Assembly: GCA_024223125.1 (NCBI GenBank)
Contig: JAAEOP010001097.1
Span: 1 to 13,145, forward strand
Direction: 5' to 3'
Length of the DNA stretch: 13,145 bases
DNA from: Chloroflexota bacterium
GTDB lineage: Bacteria > Chloroflexota > Anaerolineae > Promineifilales > Promineifilaceae
Below are positions 7,226-12,968 of this stretch, one piece after another (positions within the stretch are counted from its first letter, which is position 1; each line of letters begins with the position of its first letter). The position numbers and the translations under genes were made by a program. Below the pieces are notes generated by a model that worked only from the letters and a program-made list of their open reading frames with translations, did no database searches and was not told the DNA's origin.

Positions 7226-8407
7226 ATGATGAGCATAAACTGGGACAAAAAATTCTCTGAACGGGCAGGCGGGCTGTACGGCTCGATGACGCGCAAGCTT
7301 ATGCACGTCATGGCTGATCCTGAAGTTATCTCTTTTGGCGGCGGACTGCCGGCGTGGGATTTGTTCCCCATTGAGCAAATTCGGACGATTACGGACGATT
7401 TATTGAAGCATGACGGAGCGGCCGTGTTGCAATATAGCACTTCAGAAGGGTATCGGCCGTTGCGAGAAAAATTGGCCGAACGCTTCCAACAACGGGACTA
7501 TGAAGTAACGACCGAGAACATCCTCATTGATACCGGCTCCATGCAGGGCATTGATCTCATGGGCAAGCTGTTTTTAGACCAGGGAGATACAGTCGTGTTG
7601 GGCGACCCCACTTTTTTGACCGCGCTGCAAGCATTTGGCTATTACCAGGCCAACTACCTGACATTGCCCGTTGACGATGCCGGTATGCAGGTGGCGCATT
7701 TGCCGCAAATTCTGGAAAACAATGAAGTGAAGTTCATTTATATCATGCCCACCTTCCAAAACCCGACCGGGCGTACCTTGAGCCTGGAGCGGCGTCACCA
7801 ATTAGTCAAAGTCGCCACCCATTACGGCGTGCCGATTGTAGAAGATGACGCTTATGGCGATCTGCGTTATGAAGGGGATTCATTGCCGTCCTTAAAATCG
7901 CTGGATAAAGCGGAAGGGGTCATTTACCTGGGCAGTTTTTCCAAAATACTTAGCCCCGGTTTGAGAGTGGGATTTATTATTGCGCCCAACCGTTTGCTAG
8001 AAAAATTACTGTATGCCAAGCAAGCGTCCGATTTGCACACCAGCGTCTTGCCACAGCGCATTGCCCACGAGTTTTTGCGCCAGGGCTATTTAGACCCCCA
8101 CATTCAATTCATCATCCACAATTATTGCCAGCGTCGGGATGCAATGTTGGCGGCGATGGCCTCATCCTTCCCATCAGAGGTAAGTTACACCCATCCTGAA
8201 GGGGGCATTTTTCTCTGGGTCACGCTGCCAGACGGTCAGGATGCCGGACAGTTATTTGATCGGGCGGTGGCTGAGAAAGTGGTCTACGTGCCAGGGGCAA
8301 ACTATTTTGCTAATGGCAGTGGGCACAATACGATGCGCCTCAATTTTTCGGCGAACAGTGAGCGAGAGATTGCTGAAGGTATCAGAAGATTGGCAAAGAT
8401 TTTATGA
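7226..8407 (+). CDS. PLP-dependent class I/II aminotransferase (2-aminoadipate/aromatic aminotransferase-like)
   Basis: The 393-residue protein has the fold-type I aminotransferase pattern of the LysN/KAT II/MocR-like subgroup: ISFGGGLPAWDLFP near the N-terminus, LQYSTSEGYRPLREKLAER, then TGSMQGIDL. Cofactor residues are N179 in TFQNPTGRT, D207 and Y210 in EDDAYGDLRYEG, and the Schiff-base lysine K240 in GSFSKILSPGLRVGF. The carboxylate-binding arginine is R371 in MRLNFS. It transfers an amino group between an amino acid and a 2-oxo acid. Subgroup members accept 2-aminoadipate, leucine and aromatic amino acids, which fits the IorAB genes upstream as supplier of arylpyruvates. There is no N-terminal DNA-binding domain, so it is not a MocR regulator. 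AGGA at 7214-7217 lies 8 nt before ATG 7226; a second ATG follows directly at 7229. The stop overlaps the paaX-like start (ATGA). Confidence 0.9.
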   Translation: MMSINWDKKFSERAGGLYGSMTRKLMHVMADPEVISFGGGLPAWDLFPIEQIRTITDDLLKHDGAAVLQYSTSEGYRPLREKLAERFQQRDYEVTTENILIDTGSMQGIDLMGKLFLDQGDTVVLGDPTFLTALQAFGYYQANYLTLPVDDAGMQVAHLPQILENNEVKFIYIMPTFQNPTGRTLSLERRHQLVKVATHYGVPIVEDDAYGDLRYEGDSLPSLKSLDKAEGVIYLGSFSKILSPGLRVGFIIAPNRLLEKLLYAKQASDLHTSVLPQRIAHEFLRQGYLDPHIQFIIHNYCQRRDAMLAAMASSFPSEVSYTHPEGGIFLWVTLPDGQDAGQLFDRAVAEKVVYVPGANYFANGSGHNTMRLNFSANSEREIAEGIRRLAKIL

Positions 8408-9258
8408 CTCAAACACAAACAATCACGAATGGAACACGTCCTGTTCGAACCCAATTTTTAATCTTTACTCTCTTCGGCGACTATATTGTGCCTCGCGGGG
8501 GCAAGATTTGGACCGGCAGTCTGCTGCATCTCATGGATGTGTTAGGCGTCAGTGAACGAGCGGTGCGTTCAGCGTTGTCCCGTATGAGGCGGAAAGGGTG
8601 GTTGGAAACGAAGCGACACGGCCGTCGCAGCCAATACGCACTTACACCCCGCGGACAAACGCTACTAGAAGGGGGCGGCCAACGTATTTTTGAACCGGTG
8701 ATGACAGAGTGGGATGACAAATGGCATCTGGTTGTCTATTCATTACCGGGTGACAAACGGGGTGAACGCCATATTCTGCGGGCACAGTTATCCTGGTTAG
8801 GTTTTGGCTCTTTGGCGCCTGGCAACTGGGTTTCTCCCCGCAATCGCATCACCGAACTTAAGCGGATTTCGAATGAACTGGATTTGGAAGCGTATGTGCA
8901 GATGTTCTCTGGCATTTATCTGGGGCCATCGTCGGTGCAATCGCTCGTGGAGCAGTGCTGGGATTTACAAGGGTTGGCCAATCAGTACAAAACCTTTATT
9001 GTCCGCTATCAAGGGGAATATGCAGCCTGTCAGGCGGATCAGAATAATGGACGGCCGTTGGAGCCACAAACATGCTTCCAGCGCCGTTACTGGTTCACCC
9101 AGAAATTCCAATCCTTTCCTCTGAAAGACCCCAACTTGCCCACCGTCCTTTTGCCGGATGATTGGATCGGATTCAGAGGGCGTCAACTGTTTGAAGCGTA
9201 TCGTCAATTGTTAAGCAGAATGGCAAATCAATTTGTAGATGAGGTTATGGAGAAGTAA
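8404..9258 (+). CDS. PaaX-family transcriptional repressor
   Basis: The 284-residue protein is close to the usual ~300 of PaaX. Residues ~15-85 form the N-terminal winged helix-turn-helix (FTLFGDYIVPRGGKIWTGSL, VSERAVRSALSRMRRKGWLET, YALTPRG). The middle domain (WHLVVYSLPGDKRGERHILRAQLSWLGFGSLAPGNWVSP) is typical of PaaX. The C-terminal part (FQSFPLKDPNLPTVLLPDDWIGFRGRQLFEAYRQLL) matches the PaaX C-terminal domain with its DPxLP..LLPxDW motif. The family prototype represses phenylacetate catabolism and releases DNA on binding phenylacetyl-CoA. Here no paaABCDE epoxidase genes are visible, but a candidate arylacetyl-CoA-forming system (IorAB plus aminotransferase) lies just upstream. There is no good ribosome binding site, and the ATG overlaps the aminotransferase TGA, so it relies on translational coupling. 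The effector is unproven. Confidence 0.9.
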   Translation: MTQTQTITNGTRPVRTQFLIFTLFGDYIVPRGGKIWTGSLLHLMDVLGVSERAVRSALSRMRRKGWLETKRHGRRSQYALTPRGQTLLEGGGQRIFEPVMTEWDDKWHLVVYSLPGDKRGERHILRAQLSWLGFGSLAPGNWVSPRNRITELKRISNELDLEAYVQMFSGIYLGPSSVQSLVEQCWDLQGLANQYKTFIVRYQGEYAACQADQNNGRPLEPQTCFQRRYWFTQKFQSFPLKDPNLPTVLLPDDWIGFRGRQLFEAYRQLLSRMANQFVDEVMEK

Positions 9259-9264
9259 GGAACT

Positions 9265-9301
9265 GAGATTGGGAGATTAAATCTCCTAATCTCCCAATCT
9301 C
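9265..9301 (+). terminator. inverted repeat after paaX, possible terminator
   Basis: Perfect 15-bp arms gagattgggagatta (9265-9279) and taatctcccaatctc (9287-9301) enclose a 7-nt loop, starting 6 nt after the paaX stop. The following bases tattta are only a weak T-run. Related sequence recurs at 10750-10780, so it is also a small repeat family of the spacers. Confidence 0.4.
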
Positions 9302-9338
9302 TATTTAGGGCTTGCCCGTAAATAACTTTTAAGTTTCC

Positions 9339-9372
9339 AGATTGGTTCACTCTTTCGAGAGTGAACCAATCT
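9339..9372. promoter_or_regulatory. perfect 15-bp palindrome with TTCG loop upstream of the maoC-like gene
   Basis: The arms agattggttcactct (9339-9353) and agagtgaaccaatct (9358-9372) are exactly complementary around the loop ttcg. The right arm ends 32 nt before the AGGAG site of the maoC-like gene. No T-run follows on either strand, so a classical terminator is unlikely. Candidates are an operator (PaaX or another repressor), a stable 5'-leader hairpin, or a dispersed palindromic repeat. It bears no clear resemblance to the published PaaX box as I remember it. Confidence 0.5.
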
Positions 9373-9416
9373 TACCAAGTTAAAAACGAGCGTTCCCTTA
9401 TACGAGGAGAATCAAG

Positions 9417-9869
9417 ATGACACGAGGTTTGATATTTGAAGAATTTGAAATGGGCGCTTGTTTTGAATCACAGGGGCGCACAGTGACGGAGGCAGATGTG
9501 GTGACGTTTGCCGGTCTATCGGGTGATTTTAACCCTTTGCATACGGATGCTGAATTTGGCAAGAAAACGCCTTTTGGCGGCCGTATTGCTCACGGCATGT
9601 TGATTATGGCTATGGCGACGGGGATGGCTAATTGGATCGGCATTTTTGAAGGCACGACATTGGCCTTGATGGAACAGATCATTCGATACAAAGGGGCTGT
9701 CATGTTTGGCGATACCGTTCATTTGCAGCTAGAAGTGATTGAGAAGAAGCCAACCTCTAAGCCGAATCGGGGCGTGGTGCGTTTTGCAGCCAGGATGATT
9801 AACCAAAATCAGAAGGTTGTGATAGATAGTGAGTGGACGTTGTTGATGAAGGCGGTGGGTGAGGGTTGA
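9417..9869 (+). CDS. MaoC-like (R)-specific enoyl-CoA hydratase
   Basis: The 150-residue single hot-dog domain protein has the length of PhaJ/MaoC hydratases (~140-160). The hydratase-2 signature lies in FAGLSGDFNPLHTDAEFG at about residues 31-48, with catalytic D37, N39 and H42. FGGRIAHGMLIMAMATGM then forms the buried helix. These proteins add water to a 2-enoyl-CoA to give the (R)-3-hydroxyacyl-CoA; the next gene encodes a matching SDR dehydrogenase and the one after a thiolase, together a beta-oxidation-like set. AGGAG at 9405-9409 lies 7 nt before ATG 9417. The substrate chain is unknown. Some MaoC-type proteins handle branched or aromatic CoA esters, and that choice cannot be made from sequence. 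Confidence 0.9.
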   Translation: MTRGLIFEEFEMGACFESQGRTVTEADVVTFAGLSGDFNPLHTDAEFGKKTPFGGRIAHGMLIMAMATGMANWIGIFEGTTLALMEQIIRYKGAVMFGDTVHLQLEVIEKKPTSKPNRGVVRFAARMINQNQKVVIDSEWTLLMKAVGEG

Positions 9870-9917
9870 GAAACTCAATCTCCCAGAGGTTTTTTGGATA
9901 TATGGTTGTCGGAAAAG

Positions 9918-9959
9918 AATAATGAATAGTGAATAATTAATAATGAATTGTGAAGTTAT
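9918..9959 (+). repeat. 21-bp A+T-rich tandem duplication before the SDR gene
   Basis: Copies at 9918-9938 and 9939-9959 share aataatgaat(a/t)gtgaa, with 15 of the first 16 positions identical, and diverge at the end. The second copy runs up to the AGGAG site (9961-9965) of the SDR gene. The block is strongly A+T-rich compared with the genes. It could ease translation initiation or act as a promoter region, but no clear -35/-10 pair was found. Confidence 0.55.
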
Positions 9960-9970
9960 GAGGAGAACAT

Positions 9971-10738
9971 ATGATATTAAAAGATAAGGTAGCAATTATT
10001 ACTGGGGGAGGCAATGGTATTGGTCGAGCAACGGCCGTGCGCTTTGCCCGTGAAGGCGCTCTGATTCTGATTTTTGATTTGGATGAGGCCGGGTTAGCAC
10101 AGACAGCGGCCGAAATTGAAGCTGTGGGTGGGGAAGTCACTTGTGTGACCGGTAGTGTAACTGCCCGTCAGGATGCGCATAAGATGGTGGAGTTGGCCGT
10201 TAAACAATACGGCCGTATAGATATTCTCATCAACAACGCCGGTATTACCCGTGATAGCCTGACAACACGCATCAAGGATGGCGAACCCCGATTGATGTCT
10301 GATGCAAAGTGGGACGCTGTTCTGGATGTCAATCTGAAAGGGACGTGGTTGTGTTCGCAGTTAACGGCCGTGCAAATGATCACCCAACAATCGGGGCGCA
10401 TTGTCAACACAGCTTCCGTCGGTGCGCTGGGTAACATCGGGCAAGCCAACTATGCCGCCTCCAAAGCTGGGGTTATTAGCCTGACCAGTACCTTAGCTTT
10501 AGAGTGGGCGCGTTATGGTATTGCCGTCAATTGTGTTGCTCCGGGCGGAGTAAACACAGAAATGACAGCCGCTATCCCAGATAAAATTATGGCTGGTCTG
10601 CTAAAACAAATCCCCTACCGTCGTATGGCTGAACCGGAAGAGATTGCGGCCGTACATGCCTTTCTATCTTCTGCAGAAGCATCATACATCACCGGTCAGG
10701 TTATTTTTGTGGATGGTGGGCTTACTGTTGGGGCGTAA
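9971..10738 (+). CDS. SDR-family oxidoreductase (FabG-like 3-hydroxyacyl-CoA/3-oxoacyl reductase)
   Basis: This 255-residue classical short-chain dehydrogenase has the cofactor loop TGGGNGIG at residues 11-18, NNAG at 88-91, the catalytic serine in NTASVGALG (S149), and YAASK with Y161 and K165. FDLDEAG after beta-2 has an Asp, which favours NAD(H) over NADP(H). The Ser-Tyr spacing is 12, one less than E. coli FabG as I recall it; this also occurs in other SDRs. The C-terminus GQVIFVDGGLTVGA is standard. In this setting it probably interconverts 3-hydroxyacyl-CoA and 3-oxoacyl-CoA between the MaoC-like hydratase and the thiolase. FabG-type fatty acid synthesis is a less likely role given the catabolic neighbours. 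AGGAG at 9961-9965 lies 5 nt before ATG 9971. Confidence 0.92.
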   Translation: MILKDKVAIITGGGNGIGRATAVRFAREGALILIFDLDEAGLAQTAAEIEAVGGEVTCVTGSVTARQDAHKMVELAVKQYGRIDILINNAGITRDSLTTRIKDGEPRLMSDAKWDAVLDVNLKGTWLCSQLTAVQMITQQSGRIVNTASVGALGNIGQANYAASKAGVISLTSTLALEWARYGIAVNCVAPGGVNTEMTAAIPDKIMAGLLKQIPYRRMAEPEEIAAVHAFLSSAEASYITGQVIFVDGGLTVGA

Positions 10739-10749
10739 ATTAAGAGATT

Positions 10750-10786
10750 GGAGATTGGGAGATTGAATCTCCTAATCTCCATTTTT
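10750..10786 (+). terminator. inverted repeat plus T-run after the SDR gene, possible terminator
   Basis: The arms ggagattgggagatt (10750-10764) and aatctcctaatctcc (10766-10780) pair with one mismatch and are followed by attttt (10781-10786). The stem begins 11 nt after the SDR stop codon. It belongs to the same repeat family as 9265-9301. The modest G+C of the stem makes termination plausible but not certain. Confidence 0.45.
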
Positions 10787-10815
10787 GAAGGTGACAACAC
10801 GCGCCACGGCGCACC

Positions 10816-10886
10816 ATGAAGGATGAAGGATGAAAATGGAGTGCAGAAGGCTGATTGTTATTCCGAAATCCGCATTCCGAAATCCG
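10816..10886 (+). repeat. two simple tandem repeats in the SDR-thiolase spacer
   Basis: Three copies of a 7-bp unit (atgaagg, atgaagg, atgaaaa) occupy 10816-10836. Two copies of a 14-bp unit, attccgaaatccg plus c or t, occupy 10860-10887. The open frame of the thiolase extends through them to 10823, but this stretch is repeat DNA rather than protein code. Confidence 0.65.
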
Positions 10887-10895
10887 TATTTACAG

Positions 10896-10900
10896 AGGAG
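10896..10900 (+). promoter_or_regulatory. ribosome binding site deciding the thiolase start
   Basis: AGGAG lies 6 nt before ATG 10907. The alternative in-frame ATG at 10823 lies inside tandem repeats and would add 28 residues with no thiolase character. Confidence 0.8.
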
Positions 10901-10906
10901 ATAATC

Positions 10907-12127
10907 ATGACTTTACAAAATAGTTACATCCCTTATGGCGGCTATTGGAGTACGCCATTTGTGAAGTGGCAAGGTAATTTTGCTAACTTGCACCCACTGG
11001 AATTTGCGGCTGAGATTAGCCAACGCGCATTAAGTGAACGAGAAATCGCACCCGAAATGTTTACTAACCTGTATCTGGGGATGACTGTGCCCGCACCCCA
11101 CTCTTTTTATGGCGCGCCCTGGCTGGCCAGCATGATTGGAGCCGGTGAGATTACCGGTCCACTTTTTTCTCAGGCGTGTGCTACGTCGGCGCGGGTCATT
11201 GGCAGCGCGGCTCAGGCAGTGGAATCGGCCGCTGCTGACACCCCCACCATTCTTTGTATCACCACAGATCGCACTTCCAACGGGCCACATATTTTGTATC
11301 CAAATCCGCTGTCGCCTGGTGGCCGGGGCAAGTCTGAAGATTGGGTGTGGGATAACTTTCAACGGGACCCCAATGCCAAACTAAGTATGTTGCAAACGGC
11401 CGAAAACGTAGCCCAAACCCACAACATTTCCACCGCCGAACAGCATCAGGCGGTAATGATACGTCATGCCCAATACCAGGAAGCGTTAGCCGAAGGGGCC
11501 GCCTTCCACAAACGGTACATGGTGACGCCCATTGATATTAACCCCAGCGGCCGAAATGTGGTAGCCACCATCACCAGTGATGAAGGTGTATTTCCGACAA
11601 CGGCCGATGGTCTGGCGCGACTAAAACCTGTCATGCGTGATGGCACTGTCACCTTTGGCGGGCAAACTTTTCCGGCCGATGGCAATGCGGGCTTAATTGT
11701 AACCACGCGAGAAAGAGCGCATGAACTGAGCCGTGATTCTGGCGTCGAGGTACAGCTGCTGGCGTTTGCCGAAGGTCGGGCCAGAAAAGGATATATGCCG
11801 GAAGCCAATACCCCGGCCGTGCGGCGAGTGTTAGAGCGGGCTGGCGTCGCCTTGTCGGAGATTAAAGCAATCAAGACACATAATCCTTTTGCAGTGAATG
11901 ATGTCCTCTTAAGTCGTGAATTTGACATTCCTTTGGAAAGCATGAACAACTATGGATCTTCCCTCATCTGGGGGCATCCGCAAGGACCGACAGGAATGCG
12001 TTTAATCATGGAGTTGATCGAGGAGTTGGTTTTGTTGGGTGGCGGGGTTGGTCTTTTTACCGGCTGTGCGGCCGGGGATACGGCCGCTGCTGTTGTTTTG
12101 AAAGTGCAGACAGCATCAACTTCATAA
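10907..12127 (+). CDS. thiolase-family protein (acetyl-CoA acetyltransferase-like, divergent)
   Basis: The 406-residue protein has thiolase length (~390-430). The acyl-accepting cysteine is C91 in FSQACATSARV. The general-base histidine is H325 in KTHNPFAVND, replacing the usual HEAFA. The second catalytic cysteine is C387 in TGCAAGDTAAAV, replacing the common CGGGG. The nucleophile-activating loop is NNYGSSLIWGHPQGPTGMR, replacing NxxGGAIALGHPxGASG. Thus the Cys-His-Cys triad is complete but the surrounding motifs are atypical, which suggests an unusual substrate rather than acetoacetyl-CoA. It would cleave or form a 3-oxoacyl-CoA at the end of the hydratase-dehydrogenase route encoded by the two preceding genes. 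Non-decarboxylating condensation is also possible. The 3' end overlaps the convergent minus-strand gene by 6 nt. Confidence 0.88.
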   Translation: MTLQNSYIPYGGYWSTPFVKWQGNFANLHPLEFAAEISQRALSEREIAPEMFTNLYLGMTVPAPHSFYGAPWLASMIGAGEITGPLFSQACATSARVIGSAAQAVESAAADTPTILCITTDRTSNGPHILYPNPLSPGGRGKSEDWVWDNFQRDPNAKLSMLQTAENVAQTHNISTAEQHQAVMIRHAQYQEALAEGAAFHKRYMVTPIDINPSGRNVVATITSDEGVFPTTADGLARLKPVMRDGTVTFGGQTFPADGNAGLIVTTRERAHELSRDSGVEVQLLAFAEGRARKGYMPEANTPAVRRVLERAGVALSEIKAIKTHNPFAVNDVLLSREFDIPLESMNNYGSSLIWGHPQGPTGMRLIMELIEELVLLGGGVGLFTGCAAGDTAAAVVLKVQTASTS

Positions 12128-12892
12128 GTCAAATGGATTCGGTTTTCCGGCAAAAATTTGGCCTAAGATTTGTCGTTCTCTCCCCTCCACAATTTGCATG
12201 AATTCGTCTACCCCTTTCATTTGTTTGAAAGCGACAAAACCGCGCTCCATAAAATCTTGGAGTTCATGCCAGCCGGATCTGTGTGCCGGTCGTCGGGCAG
12301 CACGCAGCGCCATACCAATCATGGGCAAGCGGATCAGCTTACCAATGCCTCTACCCACATCCAACAAAACATCAAGCTGGTAAACGCGAGCGTCGTTATT
12401 ATCACAAATGCGGTAAGCTTCGGCATATTGAGCAACGGAAAGCGAATTGGTCATCTGCAAATCGTTGACCAATGCATCTAACAATTGGGCATCTAGTTCT
12501 TGCGTAATTTTGTTAAGCTCAATTGCCTTACCCATTGTCACCAACAGCCGGTTGGGAAAATATTTACGCATATTGTTGTACACATTTTCGGCATCGGCAT
12601 CTCGTTGGCTATAATCTTTGGCGCCGTAAATATCGCTGAGGAAAAATTGGCAGCCACGGCCGTAACGCTTACTCTGTAACAAATCATTGTATGTCTGCGT
12701 CAACCGTTCTACCTGCCAACTGCGGAGCAGCGCCATTTGGGATGTTAACCCGGCGCTGGCAACTTCTTCTCTTTCACCGGCAATACGGCCGCGCAATACT
12801 TGCTTAAACAATCCCGTTCCCTTGTTATTTTCGTCAGCTTCATTGGTCATGAGACACCTATTGTCGCCCATTGTAGGATGAATTTGCGACAT
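12122..12892 (-). CDS. conserved hypothetical protein
   Basis: The 256-residue soluble protein is predicted to be largely helical. I cannot assign a named family. The core motif FFLSDIYGAKDYSQRDADAE (from about residue 83) resembles a group of uncharacterised proteins I recall from several bacteria, followed by FPNRLLVTMGKAIELNKITQELD and, near the end, RSGWHELQDFMERGFVAFKQM and EGRERQILGQIF. There is no signal peptide, membrane segment or visible catalytic signature. ATG 12892 has no clear ribosome binding site but lies 13 nt from a TATATA (12906-12911) that could be a -10 box, implying a near-leaderless mRNA. ATG 12850 is preceded by AGGTG (12855-12859) and is an alternative start giving 242 residues. 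It carries two CGGCCG copies like the other genes. The stop at 12122-12124 lies inside the thiolase 3' end. Confidence 0.8.
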   Translation of the reverse strand: MSQIHPTMGDNRCLMTNEADENNKGTGLFKQVLRGRIAGEREEVASAGLTSQMALLRSWQVERLTQTYNDLLQSKRYGRGCQFFLSDIYGAKDYSQRDADAENVYNNMRKYFPNRLLVTMGKAIELNKITQELDAQLLDALVNDLQMTNSLSVAQYAEAYRICDNNDARVYQLDVLLDVGRGIGKLIRLPMIGMALRAARRPAHRSGWHELQDFMERGFVAFKQMKGVDEFMQIVEGRERQILGQIFAGKPNPFDL

Positions 12893-12968
12893 GGTTCATT
12901 TTGGGTATATATCATCTTTACAGTCTTGTATGTACATTGTGTAACTACGTTGTGCGCTTTGGGCGAAT

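Larger units (their letters stand above)
106..12791. repeat. iterated palindrome CGGCCG, about 53 copies, confined to genes
   Basis: By eye I count about 53 copies of the 6-bp palindrome CGGCCG between 106 and 12791. Base composition would predict about five. The commonest flanks are A or G on the left and T, C or A on the right (ACGGCCGT, GCGGCCGC). All copies counted lie inside predicted genes, including the decayed fragment at 2535-2825 and the minus-strand gene; none was found in the hairpin-rich spacers. Many are read as NCG-GCC-Gnn (Thr/Ala-Ala-Val/Ala/Glu/Asp), others as GGC-CGN. The pattern resembles the HIP1 element GCGATCGC of cyanobacteria in being short, palindromic, iterated and genic. 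The count is manual and may be off by a few. Confidence 0.8.

Noticed and set aside
10801..10812. gcgcc-ac-ggcgc inverted repeat as an operator
   Set aside because: Five-bp arms are too short to support a claim.
10823..10906. Upstream start for the thiolase
   Set aside because: The stretch is tandem-repeat DNA, and ATG 10907 has a well-placed AGGAG.
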